Positions 21,153 through 31,989 of a stretch of DNA of 64,000 nt are shown in pieces. Under the pieces are notes generated by a model, which was not told the DNA's origin, did not search any database, and saw nothing but the letters and a program-made list of their open reading frames with translations. Made by a program: the position numbers and the translations under genes. Numbering within the stretch: the stretch's first letter is position 1; each line of letters opens with the position of its first letter. Origin of the DNA: Clytia hemisphaerica (Eukaryota; Cnidaria; Hydrozoa; Leptothecata; Clytiidae); assembly GCA_902728285.1 (NCBI GenBank), contig CACVBU010000402.1, forward strand, positions 62,001-126,000, read 5' to 3'.

Positions 21153-21260
21153 CCTCTAATTCTGGGCGGGGACTTCAATTTTGTAGAGATGCCCCTCAAG
21201 GACAGGGCGGGAGAGAACATAAATCTCTCCAAATTCACGAGGGGAATTGACCAGAAAAAG
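21153..21260 (+). pseudogene. LINE endonuclease fragment (GGDFN type)
   Basis: In the frame starting at 21153 the sequence reads PLILGGDFNFVEMPLKDRAG, the catalytic GDFN block with the downstream DR of L1/Tx1-type AP endonucleases. It ends within about 35 codons. The RT that begins near 21400 belongs to a CR1/jockey-like LINE, so the two pieces are probably from different elements. Confidence 0.5.
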
Positions 21261-21399
21261 CGCGCGGTGTGCGTGCAAGGAGCGGTCTACTCCTTGCCAA
21301 AACTTTCGAAAAACCAAACTCTTATTTTTACTTTAGGGTGAAATGAATGTTACTGTGTTCCACGCCACGTGGATCTGAGGTTTCTGAAGGAATAACTGA

Positions 21400-22745
21400 G
21401 ATAATAGTAGTCTGTAAGTTGATGGAAACAATGATACGAAAACATATCATGGAACACCTTATCAGCGAAGAGCTTCTATCGAACAAGCAATACGGTTTCA
21501 TCAACAAAAGGTCAACAGTCACACAGCTTATCTCCTTTATAGATATGTGTTGCGAATCAACTGCAAAAAGTGAAGTGGTCGACTGCATATACTTCGACTT
21601 TGCCAAGGCATTTGACACGGTACCCCATCGAAGACTTATGATGAAACTAGAACGCTACGGGATAAACGAATTAATTCTGAACTGGATCAAATCTTTTCTA
21701 TCGAACCGCAAGCAATTAGTGAGTGTTAATGGTGCAAAATCATCTTTAGATCCAGTGATAAGTGGCATTCCTCAAGGAAGCGTGCTCGGTCCTCTGCTTT
21801 TTGTTATTTATATTAATGACCTACCAGAACATGTTCTATCAAGCATTTTCTTGTTTGCAGACGACACGAAGATTATAAAGGAAATCAATTCCATTCTTGA
21901 CTCCTTAATCGTACAACATGACATTGAAGCACTTGAAAGATGGTCCCATGAGTGGCTGTTGAAATTCCACCCCGACAAATGCCACGTTTTAACGATAGGT
22001 AAATTCGAGAACATAAAGCATGCACACCCGTATCAACTAAATGGAGAGCAACTTGAACATGTCTTCACAGAAAAAGATCTCGGTGTTTTGATAGACTCAG
22101 ATCTTTCATTTGAAGAACATATCGCTAAGCAAGTAAACAAAGCTAATTCTATGTTGGGATTGCTCAAAAGAGGATTTCAAGACCCTAGTCCTCACGTATT
22201 CCAGACACTTTATACCACCTTTGTACGACCACATTTAGAGTATGCTCAATCAGTATGGCAACCAAGATCTGATCGAGAGTGTCCAAAGACGTGCGACAAA
22301 ACTAGTAAAACCAATCTCACGGTTACCATATGCAGAAAGACTAAGACGCTTGGCGCTACCATCCCTTGAGTTTCGAAGACTTTTCTGTGACATGGTCCAG
22401 GTGTATAAGCATATCCACATCTATGATAGTAAAACAACACCAAAAAAGTTTATCAAAAGGACGCGACCATGTAGAAAGCATATACACGAGCTTCAGATGA
22501 ATTTCCCGGACGATGGAGTACGTGGTGCACAAAGCAAGTCCTTCTTTTATAGAACTATCTCAACATGGAACGCGCTTCCAAAATACGTGGCAGAAGCATC
22601 ATCGATAAAATCGTTCAAGAATAATTTAAACAAAGCATGGGCAAACCATGAACTACGCTATTTATTGTAAATAAACAAAGACCAGTTCTAGAGGCCCACG
22701 GCGTGCCTGAACTTTGTATTCGTTGTAATAATAATAATAATAATG
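21400..22745 (+). pseudogene. CR1/jockey-type LINE reverse transcriptase with 3' tail
   Basis: Open from 21347 for 340 codons: VCKLMETMIRKHIMEHL, NKQYGFINKRSTVTQL, CIYFDFAKAFDTVPH (first catalytic Asp, about 21600), SGIPQGSVLGPLLFVIYIND (21760), FLFADDTKI (catalytic Asp pair, 21850), DLGVLIDSDLSFEEHI, VRPHLEYAQSVWQP. At about 22265 the frame shifts and continues as DLIESVQRRATKLV and SFFYRTISTWNALP to a stop at 22670. The 3' UTR has AGAGGCCCACGG and GCCTGAACTTTGTATTCG and ends in a TAA/AAT microsatellite at 22727-22745. One short deletion plus a missing 5' half make it dead, but decay is light. Confidence 0.8.
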
Positions 22746-23130
22746 AAAGACATATTTGGAAAAACAATTGGAAACGATCGAAAATCTGACTTTGTAGATT
22801 GTGCAAATTTGGACACATTTGAAATTGAATGTGCAGGTTAACTAGCAAAATAGAGCCCCTTGGGTGAAGAGGCACACAATTTTAGACAGTATCTCGAAAA
22901 TAACAAAACGAGAGATATGAGAAACTGTAGAGCAGCAGAACTCAGAAAACTGACTGGTCTTGGATATCCGCCTAAACCATATACCCAGAATGCTAATGAG
23001 TGTGTTAATTCTGTTTTAAAAGGAGGGAGAAGAAAATTATCACTAAAGGAAGTGGTCCAATCACTGAGAGTCACACGTTTGTCTTTACTTAAAAATACTA
23101 CAATTTATTCTATAATTTATTTATTATAAT
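22746..23130 (+). pseudogene. MULE-type transposase fragment
   Basis: Starts directly after the LINE microsatellite tail. FVDCANLDTFEIEC, then EEAHNFRQYLENNKTRDM and GLGYPPKPYTQNANECVNSV with LK and GGRRKLSLKEVV follow. The N..e..N..lk block after a PP is typical of the region following the DDE core in MULE transposases. Stops occur near 22845. An AT-rich stretch takes over after 23100. Confidence 0.45.
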
Positions 23131-23447
23131 TTAATTCTTACTTTTATTTATTTTAATTTATTTCTTGTTATTTCATAAAATACCACGTATCCTTCAAGGT
23201 GGTCGCTAACACTTTTTAGCCAAAAAAAGGATATTTTGGTTTTTGGCCCTAAATGATCCCAAACCTTTTCCAAACATGCTCTGAAAATTTCAGGTCAAAA
23301 GAATTTGTGGTTCATTAGTTATGAGCCTTTTTGTAACAGATGGTCTTGTGATTCTTGGAAAAACGCCCCTACCAACGGAAGGGTAAAAAATTAGGTCCCG
23401 TTGCTAAGGTGTTAGAACCAAAAGGGGGAAAGTATACATGGCAAGTG

Positions 23448-24952
23448 AGTCTGTTAAATGACGCGCCTTACGCGCCCAAGCGCCTTCCATTTATTGACGC
23501 GCCCACGCACCCACGCGCCTTACGCGACCTACGCGCCTGAATTTTGACGCGCCCTCTTACGTGCCTTATTATCAACGCGCCCTAAATTTTTGACGTGCCT
23601 TACAGTATTACTACCTTAAATTTTTGTAAATTTTGACGTGATTTTTATTGCCCCCCGGCACGTGAAAAGCGAATGTTCTGCAAAAAATTATTCAGAAAAA
23701 AAGACGACAACAACGGCGGTTCATTTCATTTTTTCTGATTTCTAATCCAATTTTTTTTAGCATTCTCTATGAGACAGAAGTGATTTTATTTCTTTATCAT
23801 TTATCATATTTATCAAAAACACTTCGTAAAAATTTATTTATAGACTCAATGACACATGGTTTTATCAATATTTCATTTTCTGGTTGAATTCTCAGTGTGT
23901 TATTTTCTTGCGAGTTCATACTTAATTGATTATGCCTTATTATTTTCCAAATTTTAGCTAAATTGTGCTTTTAAGCGTTATGCTTATAAATAAATAAGAG
24001 TGTAACAGTAGGGAGATTACTCAGGCTAAAAGTAGCATTCCTTATTAAATTATCATAAATTCAGGGCTATGGGGGCATTCATAGCGATAGTTAATGCTGC
24101 TTACCATGCATCTTTAAATCAATAGTTTTAAAAGTATGCTTACGCATCAGCCCTATCTGACCAATAATAATGTAATGCCTATGTATACATATTCTACCAT
24201 TCTTCAAAAAGAAGTAAACTATTTTTGACAAAAGCTTCGGCATCACATAATTAAAGAAAAATTGTTAGGAATTATAGGAGATTCAGATTGAAGGAAACTA
24301 ATTGAAAGTTTTGTTACGAAAATGATGCTTGTAAAAACAAGTATGCTATGTTTGATTTATGAAAAAAGTTATTACCGAAAGCCAAATTCCCTTAAATCAA
24401 AAGTTATTGATTGGTTTCTTATAAAGACGATGCTTAAAAGAAAAATAGATATGCTCAGGTTAAGCACAATTCTTTCCTGGCTTTGCTAAAGAACTAATTA
24501 CCGAAAGCCTAATTCCCTCAAATCAAAAGTTATTGATTGGTTTCTTGTAAAAAAGACGTTTATAAGAAAAATAAATATGCTGACATTAAACACAATTCCT
24601 TACTTGCTTTGAAAAGAACTAACAGCGAGGTTAAATATCGGTTTTGCTCTAGAACACGTTTCCGTTCAGTTTCTCGTTCTAGAGCAAATCCGATATTTTT
24701 GCCCGGGGTATGTCTGCCTAGCTTTCGGGTTAGCATGTAGAAAAGTGCCGTAGCGCGAACGAAGGCTTCAAAAATTCGTCCGTCGTCCTGAGTTATCTAC
24801 TGATACTTAACCTCAGGGCGCGTCGGTAATAAGGCAAGTAAGTAAGGCGCGTCAAAAATTTAGGGCACATCGATAATAAGGCGCGTAAGAAGGTGCGTCG
24901 AAATTCAGGCGCGTAGGGCGCGTGGGCGCGTGGGCGCGTCATTTAACAGACT
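23448..24952. mobile_element. 1.5-kb TIR element with ACGCGCC arrays and 11-bp target duplication
   Basis: Ends AGTCTGTTAAATGACGCGCC and its exact complement lie at 23448-23467 and 24933-24952. CATGGCAAGTG is present on both sides (23437-23447, 24953-24963), an 11-bp duplication as in Mutator-like elements. Next to each end ACGCGCC or its complement GGCGCGT is repeated: about nine on the left up to 23600, about seven on the right from 24815. The interior holds no long frame; it contains TAAGC-type words, a tandem duplication and a small foldback. Confidence 0.75.
24371..24622. repeat. 126-bp tandem duplication
   Basis: ATTACCGAAAGCC.AATTCCCT and AAAAGTTATTGATTGGTTTC occur at 24371 and again 126 bp later, diverged by roughly a tenth. 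It lies inside the 23448-24952 element. Immediately after, 24629-24693 is a foldback: TTTGCTCTAGAAC and its complement GTTCTAGAGCAAA around a 17-base loop. Confidence 0.6.
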
Positions 24953-25199
24953 CATGGCAAGTGACCCCTCAAAATAACGCTAATTCCCACTCTTTTAGAT
25001 AACCGTATCAAATATCCACTTTGCTTTACGGCAAACTGTCAGTGTTCAAAGATATATTTTGAACCACAATATGAAGTGATGGGATGTGAGTGGTGACTTT
25101 TTTTATGCTTTTGGGGTATTACTGTAAGCTTAAAACACATGTTTAGACATGTTAAATGTTTGAGGTAGACATAATAATGTTTCTCCTTTCCTTTTAAGT

Positions 25200-27470
25200 A
25201 CTAACTTGTAACACAATGAGTGAGAATACTGACCCTTATATGTAAGAAACCGAAAACATCGTTCAAAGAGCTCTCGCCTTGGTAAAAATCCTAGACCACG
25301 TAAAGGTTTTAAAGGTAATCTTCTTCCTATTGACTTTAATGTTGATCATACTAATAAACCAGGGCCCTCTACAAGCAATGTTAGCCAACCATCAACTCCA
25401 TCTGTACCTAACAATCCCAGTCTACCGTCCTCAAGTCCCACGACGACGTCGTCTGCAAACAGTGATGCTGCTCAGGCTCGGATACAGAGGGAGGCTATAA
25501 CCAATTGAGGAGAGTGCACTTTATTATCGTATTACCTTATATGGAAACTAATTACTCTCCATGAATAAGATAGCCTACCTCCTGTATCCGACCCTGCTGC
25601 TACACCCAATCAATCCACGTTTTCCGAGAAACTTTCTCAAAAGTTATCATTAGAAAGAGCTGAAGTAATATACAAACCTTTGAAAAATAAAGATGCTGAA
25701 AAATTGTGTGTACGTGTTACGTAAACTTTATCAGAAAAAACGTGCAGTTGGGTTCAAATTGATTGACGCCGAAGTTTTGACGAAAGCCTTCAAAAGTTTC
25801 GAAGTGTGTAAAAACTTTGCACGTTTTTTTTTTTAAGAAACACATTTTTAAGAAACATGAGGCTTAGAATGCCTAAAAACTAAGAAACATCTAAGAAACA
25901 TGCTGAGGCTGAGAATGAGATAATAACATTTTTTAAATCGGTTTTTCTTAAGAACCTTGTAATCCAGCGTTCCATGAGGCTGATTATGTCAAAAAGTTTA
26001 GAAACATGTAAGAAACATTTAAGGCTCAAAAGGCCGATTTCTTAAGAAACATTGAGGCTGCTTGGTAAAACTAGTTTCTTAAAAAAAAAAAAACGTGTAA
26101 TGCTTTTTCCTCTATTGAAGTCCAAGATACTGAAAATCTACGCCGAGGTATGTGCAGAACATTGACAGTGAAGTGCAACAGATGTTTACATACTTACGAC
26201 TTCAAAACTAGACCGCGTTCGAAAAAGAAAAGTCTTTGCGTATGATGTAAATATAAGGTCAGCCTATGCTGCATCGCAAGTAGGAAGAGCTGGTCTACTT
26301 TCAAAATTCAAGAGCCTAATGGATCTTCCACCCCCTGTCACCTCAAAGCCATTTACTCGCATTCAAAATAACATCTTTGAAATTGTCTCAAAACACACGT
26401 CTAAAGCCATGAAGGATTGTGCGGATCGTTTATTAACAAAAACTTTAACTGACAGCCCAGAAAAAATCACTGTAACAGACAATGGGAAAAAAGAATGGGT
26501 ACTAGGTTACGGACTTACAAAAACAACATGCAGGTCAGAAGCTTTCCGACGGAAAGGGTGTTGGCGGTGGTGGTCGACTCACAGACAAAACAATTGACGA
26601 GATCCAGATTTTCTTGCATACGAAACAATGCTGGACAGAAAGATGTCATAGTGAATGATTGAATGATATTTGGGCAACATACAAACATATGATTGTTGAT
26701 GAAACCAAAACGCTTGAAGAACAGCACGTTAATTGCCCGAAAGATGAGTCGTCATGGTGTAAAAATTGGTCAGATCGAGATGCTTATCATGAGAACATGA
26801 GAACAATAGGTTACCGTCTGTTTTCCTAGATCAGCTTAAACCAATAATTGATGCGCTAACAGAGGATGAATTACTTGATAGGGCTCACCCAAAATCAGAA
26901 TGAGGCATTAAACGGAGTTCTTTGGTCAAAATATCCTAAAATAAAATTTGTGGGACGTAAGCGTGTTGTTCTTGCAGTATGCGAGACAATCAATCAGTTC
27001 AACTCAGGAGCAGGAAATGAGGTGGAGGTGCTAGAATCCATTGGTTTGCCAGTCTCATCTAATGCATTGTTTGCATTTCAAAAAGAAGATATCGTGAGAA
27101 TCAACACCGCAGAACGCAAAGTTTCAGTAAAATCAAGAATCGCAAGAAGAAAGCTCCGCACGAAAAAATCTAAAGAGGAATCTGCTAAAACCATTTATTT
27201 TCCAAGAGCTTTTGGAACATCAGCAGAGCCAGAAGTCAATGTTGATGGCGAGAAGAAGGGAGACAAAACTACATAAAAACCAAAAGCTAAAAAGCGCAAC
27301 GCTTCAAAACCGAAAGGACTGCCGTTACCCAGTATCGCAAAACGGTCGAAAATGGACTCTCGAGTCTGATGATGACAATGTGCCTTTAAGATGCCTCAAG
27401 GAGGTTAAAGTTACCTTTATTAGTGATGAAACTGTTCAAATGATAACTTCAAAGAATTAGGGACTTCCCG
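25200..27470 (+). pseudogene. Mutator-like transposase relic
   Basis: N-terminal basic tail HRSKSSRLGKNPRPRKGF, then a Pro/Ser/Thr-rich linker (25360-25490). After the small insertion at 25818-26099: SIEVQDTENLRRGMCRTLTV, VNIRSAYAASQVGRAGLLSK and LMDLPPPVTSKPFTRIQNNI (26230-26370). Then GLTQNQNEALNGVLWSKYPK and FVGRKRVVLAVCETINQFNS (26880-27010) and a basic KSRIARRKLRTKK tail. This is the domain layout of the animal transposases annotated as Mutator-like transposase domain. Stops and shifts occur near 25500, 25720, 26600 and 26830; the element is dead. Confidence 0.65.
25818..26099. mobile_element. TIR element, family A, TAAGAAAC word, inside the Mutator relic
   Basis: Ends TGCACGTTTTTTTTTTTTAA and the complement of AAAAAAAAACGTGTA. 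TAAGAAAC occurs about eight times, in both orientations, with AGGCTGAGAATG, GAGGCTTAGAATG and GAGGCTGATTATG between. The element sits between KNF and the SSIEV segment of the transposase. It has the same architecture as 10133-11587 and 1197-1445 but a different word. Confidence 0.7.
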
Positions 27471-28063
27471 CTCACTGTTTACATTCCACACAAAACTCGC
27501 GGCCGCGCAAAATCCGTAATGGGGCGCGGAAAGTAAGTTCATGTATCAACATACAATTAACTTTTAGATCCGACAAGCATCAGAGTTCGTATTTATCAAT
27601 TCGATTTAAACCTTGACGAGAATAATCTGCTACTCTTCCTTATTACTTACGCATTCAGTGTGGATAGAAATCTTTCAATCCACTTACTGAATAATTCCAG
27701 AGTTTCATTAGCCTCTCAAGAAACTAACAAAATTACTCTTCCTTAGTCAAAATTTCAATTGTTCACAATTTTTAATAAAAGAAATTCACCTCCCCCTAAA
27801 CTCATTTTGCTGGGGTCCCAACGCACGTTGCAGCTGCTAGAAAAGCCATCCCGAGGGCATAAATCAAAACTATTCAAAAGGGCAAATCAAACTTGGAAAC
27901 ACTTATGACGGATCTGAAGACACTGATCAATGACATTAAATCCATGAAAACCATGCATCCTTCCAAGGAATAATGCGAGTAGCTTGAAACACAAAGACTT
28001 CGTAGACGACGCAATTCTTAAACTTTCGGACACTAAATGTATACTTGAACTTAATAACACTCC
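27471..28063. other. No recognised gene
   Basis: GCGGCCGCGCAAAATCC near 27500 is the only GC-rich spot. No motif is visible; 27880-27980 reads as a short charged helix (TLMTDLKTLINDIKSMK) that could be part of the retroelement starting at 28064. Confidence 0.35.
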
Positions 28064-28282
28064 ATGATTAGTAGCAAAGGAAAGCTGATGCTAGTAATAG
28101 ATCTAAGAAATATCAACAAGCTCGTAAAAAACCGATATTACCATATCGACAAAGCAACAAAATTATTCAGATTTTCAGTGGATATTTATTTAAAGACAAT
28201 AAGATATTTCCAATTCGCAGTGCTTCCCATGGGTCTTTCGACATTCTGTAATGTTTTTATCGGAGCGAATTTATTAATATAG
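28064..28282 (+). pseudogene. Reverse-transcriptase fragment of a tyrosine-recombinase retroelement
   Basis: KGKLMLVIDLRNINKLVKN corresponds to the K.R.V.DLR.iN block, and IRYFQFAVLPMGLSTFCNVF to the yfqFavLPFGLs.A..vF block of DIRS/Ngaro-like RT. The region between is deleted or scrambled and the catalytic YxDD box is absent. It probably belongs with the gag, RNase H and recombinase fragments just downstream. Confidence 0.5.
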
Positions 28283-28510
28283 GTTATTTATCGATCCTGC
28301 ATCTTCCGCACTACGCCTTTCAGGGGTTGTACATCCCGCTTCTACAAGATTACCACTCTTTGCTGCCATTTTATTTATTTCATTGTCGGCTTCCGGCGAT
28401 TTTTTTATCAGCTACTCCCGCTTGCTACATTCCCTTAAATTGGTCTCTTTCTTATTTTCTACCTTTCCTACTACCTGATCACATTGAGAATGATTTTACT
28501 GACACTCAAA

Positions 28511-28692
28511 ATGACTTTACAAAATATCTTTAAAATAATCGTTATCCTTTCTTTGGCCACAACTGTGTTGTGTGGACCAAAAAGTAAGAAAAAAAAGATT
28601 GATGATGAACAAGAACGCCAATCCCACTCCCAGCCAGTTTTTTATCGAGATCAACGGAACACTCCAAAACGACTCACCTGGTTCATCCCCTG
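28511..28692 (+). other. Short frame with signal-peptide-like start
   Basis: From the ATG at 28511: a short polar start, a hydrophobic core (IFKIIVILSLATTVL) and CG, then PKSKKKK. This has the shape of a secretory signal peptide with cleavage after CG. It is followed by low-complexity Gln/Ser/Pro sequence that runs into the gag-like region. It may be chance within a decayed retroelement; no gene model can be built. Confidence 0.2.
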
Positions 28693-29310
28693 TTTTACTA
28701 GGACGTGCTCAACGAGATGATGGTCCACCAAATATCATGTCTACCAGTACCACTGCCAGGAGCTACTGCAACAGCCAATCCACACAACTTTATACACCAT
28801 CTTCATCCTCTTTATCTCGGCCAGACCAAAAACGCATCGGTACCGAGAAATATTCCACCATTTCCATTACAACAACAAGAAGTTCAAAATGGTCGTACAC
28901 AGGAACTTTCCAATCTACAACTTCCACCAGTTCCAGCGAACGTAGTCAATAGAACCAGACGCGGTGAGTTCGTTAACTTTGACTCTCTACTCCCTCAGCA
29001 CGTTGGGCGATCCACTAATACCCATATTTCTTCGAACATCGATGGGGATAGTATTTCCTTGGCAAGTAAAACGACACATCCTCTACCACTAAAGATAACT
29101 CAAAATACAAGGCCAAAGTCACCGATTTCCTTACCTGGTCTCTTGCATGGACATTTTTTTCTCTCCAAATCATGGTCCAGTTTAACTCTCAATTGACAGA
29201 AAAACTTTTACAGTACCAAATTTACATCACAAACATGGCAAACCAGTACATTTTTCCACTTGGGATTTTGTTCACGGCTTCGAGTAATACTATAGGGAAC
29301 TAAAAGTTTT
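28693..29310 (+). pseudogene. Gag-like fragment of the second tyrosine-recombinase retroelement
   Basis: A Pro/Gln/Asn-rich stretch leads to RRGEFVNFDSLLPQHV and, after a one-base shift, VTDFLTWSLAWTFFSLQIMV and LTEKLLQYQIYITNMANQY. A kGeFvdf..LL block followed by a W..AW...... block and ...LL.Y...I is the layout I know from the first ORF of Ngaro/DIRS-like elements. At least one frameshift. The RNase H piece follows almost at once, so the RT between them is deleted. Confidence 0.4.
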
Positions 29311-29329
29311 GCGAAAAAACTGAAAAAAC

Positions 29330-29545
29330 ACGACGGTTATTCTATCAAACACAAACCAGCATTTACAAAAGTGTTTTTTTCGGACGCAAGCGATACAGGG
29401 TTTGGGGGATTCATCTGCGAAAGACTAAACAAGGAGATTTGTGCAAGCAGATTTTCATCATCAGAATCGTCACAACAAGCTGGACTTGCGGAGAATTATT
29501 AGCAATTAAGTAGGTTCTTCAAAGTTTTCAGCCGTTTAGGCCAGT
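29330..29545 (+). pseudogene. RNase H fragment (DIRS/Ngaro-like)
   Basis: KVFFSDASDTGFGGFICE carries the first catalytic Asp in the SDAS..GfGG form used by tyrosine-recombinase retroelements. It continues with RFSSSESS and, after a shift, ELLAIK then a stop and VLQSFQPF, matching the E...SS..REllAi...L.sf block with the second catalytic Glu. One stop and one shift. Confidence 0.55.
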
Positions 29546-29559
29546 ATACGGAAAGGAAA

Positions 29560-30275
29560 CTAGTCTAGAAAGGAAAAAAGGCAACAGAAAGAACAGATTG
29601 AAAAAAAAATGGACGTTAATGTGCCCAGGATAGCGTATAAAAAGATTGTCTCAAGACAATGTGATGGGAGGAGCAAAGTACAGGTGGTTCGCGGTGAGGA
29701 AATCTGAAGTATGCTAAATAATCTAAACAAATTGACAATGTTTTGAACCGGCTCCATGGCTATAGTCATGACAGCCAAGATTAATGAGGAAGTTTGGTTC
29801 CTGGAGGTTAGAATCCCATCGGATTTTTACTGCCCTCCGGAGCTGAAACCCGAAAGCTTGGTCTTTGAACGTATATGCCAGCTTACAGAAGTAGAGAACA
29901 TTCTGACTATCAATGTATCGAAAGCCAACAGAGTCAAAGTATACGTAACTGCTGCTGGTTTAGGGGGCATAGATGGTAGAGACTTGACTATAGGGAGTGC
30001 GAAACATGGCACTGAACACAAGAAATATAGACTAACATGCAGAAGGGAGAACAATTATTCATAAGCTATAGAAACCACACAAATGTGTTACAAAAGATAC
30101 TGTGGCAAGGTGGTGCAAACATATATTACAAAGTTCTGGCATCGATACTTCTATTTTTTCAGCTCGCTCGACCAGATCCGCAACAACATCAAAAGCAAAG
30201 TTATGAAACGTCCCAATAGAACACATCATCAGTAATACTGGAAACTTTTGTTAATCACTATAATAAAAAGGTCAT
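29560..30275 (+). pseudogene. Tyrosine recombinase of the second retroelement
   Basis: The C-terminal half is clear: EQLFISYRNH (30040), VTKDTVARWCKHILQSSGID (30089), SARSTRSATTSKAK (30160) and ETFVNHYNKKVIEDIN (30240). This is the H-x-x-R plus final Tyr segment of Ngaro/DIRS recombinases. The box that normally reads AHSTRSA is ARSTRSA, so the catalytic His is replaced by Arg. Frameshifts occur near 30080 and 30205. The frame at 29756-30064 is probably part of the N-terminal half. Confidence 0.6.
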
Positions 30276-30574
30276 TGAAGACATCAATCTCTTAGGGATT
30301 TATGATGGGAGTGAGCCGGAGTTGATTGAGTAATTTGGGCAGTCTGGAATTCTGAGATCCTTAACCCGGCCGGAACCGAATCCATTCTATAAATCACTCG
30401 TATGAGCTTGGAGGCCCAAACCTGGTGGCGAGGTTCTCCATCAGCTTTGGTAAAGAACCACCAAATGTTTTCCATCTTGATGGAACCCTAATCTCTCTGT
30501 GATTATCCGACCCATCTGAGCATATATTTTGCTATAATTCTCGAACGAACTCTGATGCTATTTCTACAAAACCT

Positions 30575-31118
30575 ATGACTCTGACTGTTTCTCGTCTGGA
30601 CAATAGCATCACCAGGGAGGGCCTAGTGAGCGAACAAAATCTAAGAACGTCGGACGAAAGGGGAGTAATCCCGAGCGGGAGATGGTCAACAAGACAGAAA
30701 GCCGCAAGCAAACAGTTAGCAAAAAGGATAGAAAGCAAGCTCAGAAAGATATCGAAAAAGAACCAGAAAAGACAAAACCAATGGACTTATCGTGCCCAAA
30801 ATCACATACAAGAAAAGAAAGAACAGAGGAGGCAAAAACAAAAACAGAAACAGAAGATTCATCTATGAATGTAGAAGAGAGAAAAAGGAATACAAAGACT
30901 TGAGGCAGCTGCTACAAGAGAAAAGAATAACCTCCAAAAACGCCTTTGTCCAAGGGCAAGTAAAGAACGTTGAAAAAGAGAACAACAGAAATGAAAAGTT
31001 AAAACAAGACAGGAAAGAACGTTTCGAGGCAAGTTCGCCAGCCATAAGAAAAAGCGAAAAGAAATGCCCTTCTAAACCGGCAATAAAGGACACTATAAGT
31101 CAACCCACAAATAGTTGA
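30575..31118 (+). other. Overlapping Lys/Glu-rich frames, unassigned
   Basis: Three overlapping frames (30575-30868, 30682-30903, 30792-31118) share a purine-rich strand and encode almost only K, E, R, Q, N and T. They resemble a charged nucleocapsid tail or low-complexity coding sequence broken by frameshifts. A LINE RT end follows at 31370, so this may be a LINE ORF1 or linker relic. Confidence 0.25.
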
Positions 31119-31369
31119 TTGAAAGAGAAAGTTATTCGGTGACCAACAACCTGATTGAGAATCGCCGAGTAGAGGTAAGTACTGGGGAGGGGGAGGGAGC
31201 CAGTCCTGACTTGTTTACTCTCGTTAGAGGGCCATCACCAAAGATTCAAGGTGCCGAAGTCCAGCACGAGGAAACAAGTCAACAACAGATATATGGATAT
31301 ACATGCATGGATATACCGCACATTCAAATCAAGGAAAATTGAAACTATGTTAACTTAATGGAAAGCACT

Positions 31370-31735
31370 AGCCATCCCACATTTGGACTATTGTTCTCAA
31401 CTCTGGTCACCCTGGAAATGTAGTTTTGTCCAGCAACTGGAAGAAGTTCAGAAGTCGTTTCGGTATTTTTTTGGTATATGGTATTCCATCCCTTAGACAT
31501 CTTAATTATTGGGAAAAACTAAAATCAGTAAAACTGTATAGCCTTGAAAGACGGAGAGAGCGGTATCAAATAATTTATACATGGAACGTCATTGAAGGCA
31601 ACGTCCCGAATTTTAGTTATGACGAAAGAAAAAAATTGGTACAAATAGGTAGGATTGTATTAGACCATTTTTTAAAATCATTTACTGATCTCGACCTTTG
31701 TGTTAATTTATTGGAACCACAAGACAAAGCCTGAT
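31370..31735 (+). pseudogene. LINE reverse transcriptase C-terminal fragment
   Basis: WKALAIPHLDYCSQLWSPWK then QQLEEVQKSF and, in the next frame, LNYWEKLKSVKLYSLERRRE and RYQIIYTWNVIEGNVPNFS. This is the post-catalytic thumb and C-terminal signature (LDYCSQLW..., LNYWErL..L.lySLqRRReRY) of CR1/jockey-type LINEs common in invertebrates. The frameshift lies near 31460. The polymerase core is absent. Confidence 0.65.
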
Positions 31736-31989
31736 AAACGAACTATATGTTGTTAATTTATTTGGGGGTCTAACTGTGAGTAAGATTAGGCAAGAGCGGT
31801 ATTTATGTAGGTACTCGTAGGTAGTAGGTACTTATGTAGGTACTCAATTAGAAGTTAGCGCAGCCATTTGCGAAGGGGATGTTCAATGCTTAAAAGACCC
31901 CCTTTTCATTGAAAAGTTCTGAGACGTCAGGGTTTGAATTAACGTATCGCGTTTCATTAAAGTATCGCGTTTCAAATAAAATATCATTA

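Larger units (their letters stand above)
23355..25005 (+). pseudogene. Unassigned frame interrupted by a 1.5-kb element
   Basis: The frame VAKVLEPKGGKYTWQV stops being meaningful at 23447, where a TIR element starts. After the element and its 11-bp duplication the same frame resumes as TPQNNANSHSF to a stop near 25000. The match of frame across the insertion suggests a once-coding target, possibly the end of the MULE-like gene at 22746. Family not recognised. Confidence 0.35.

Noticed and set aside
28511..28720. Secreted-protein gene
   Set aside because: Only a signal-peptide-like start is seen; the rest merges with a frame-broken gag-like region and no exon structure is visible.
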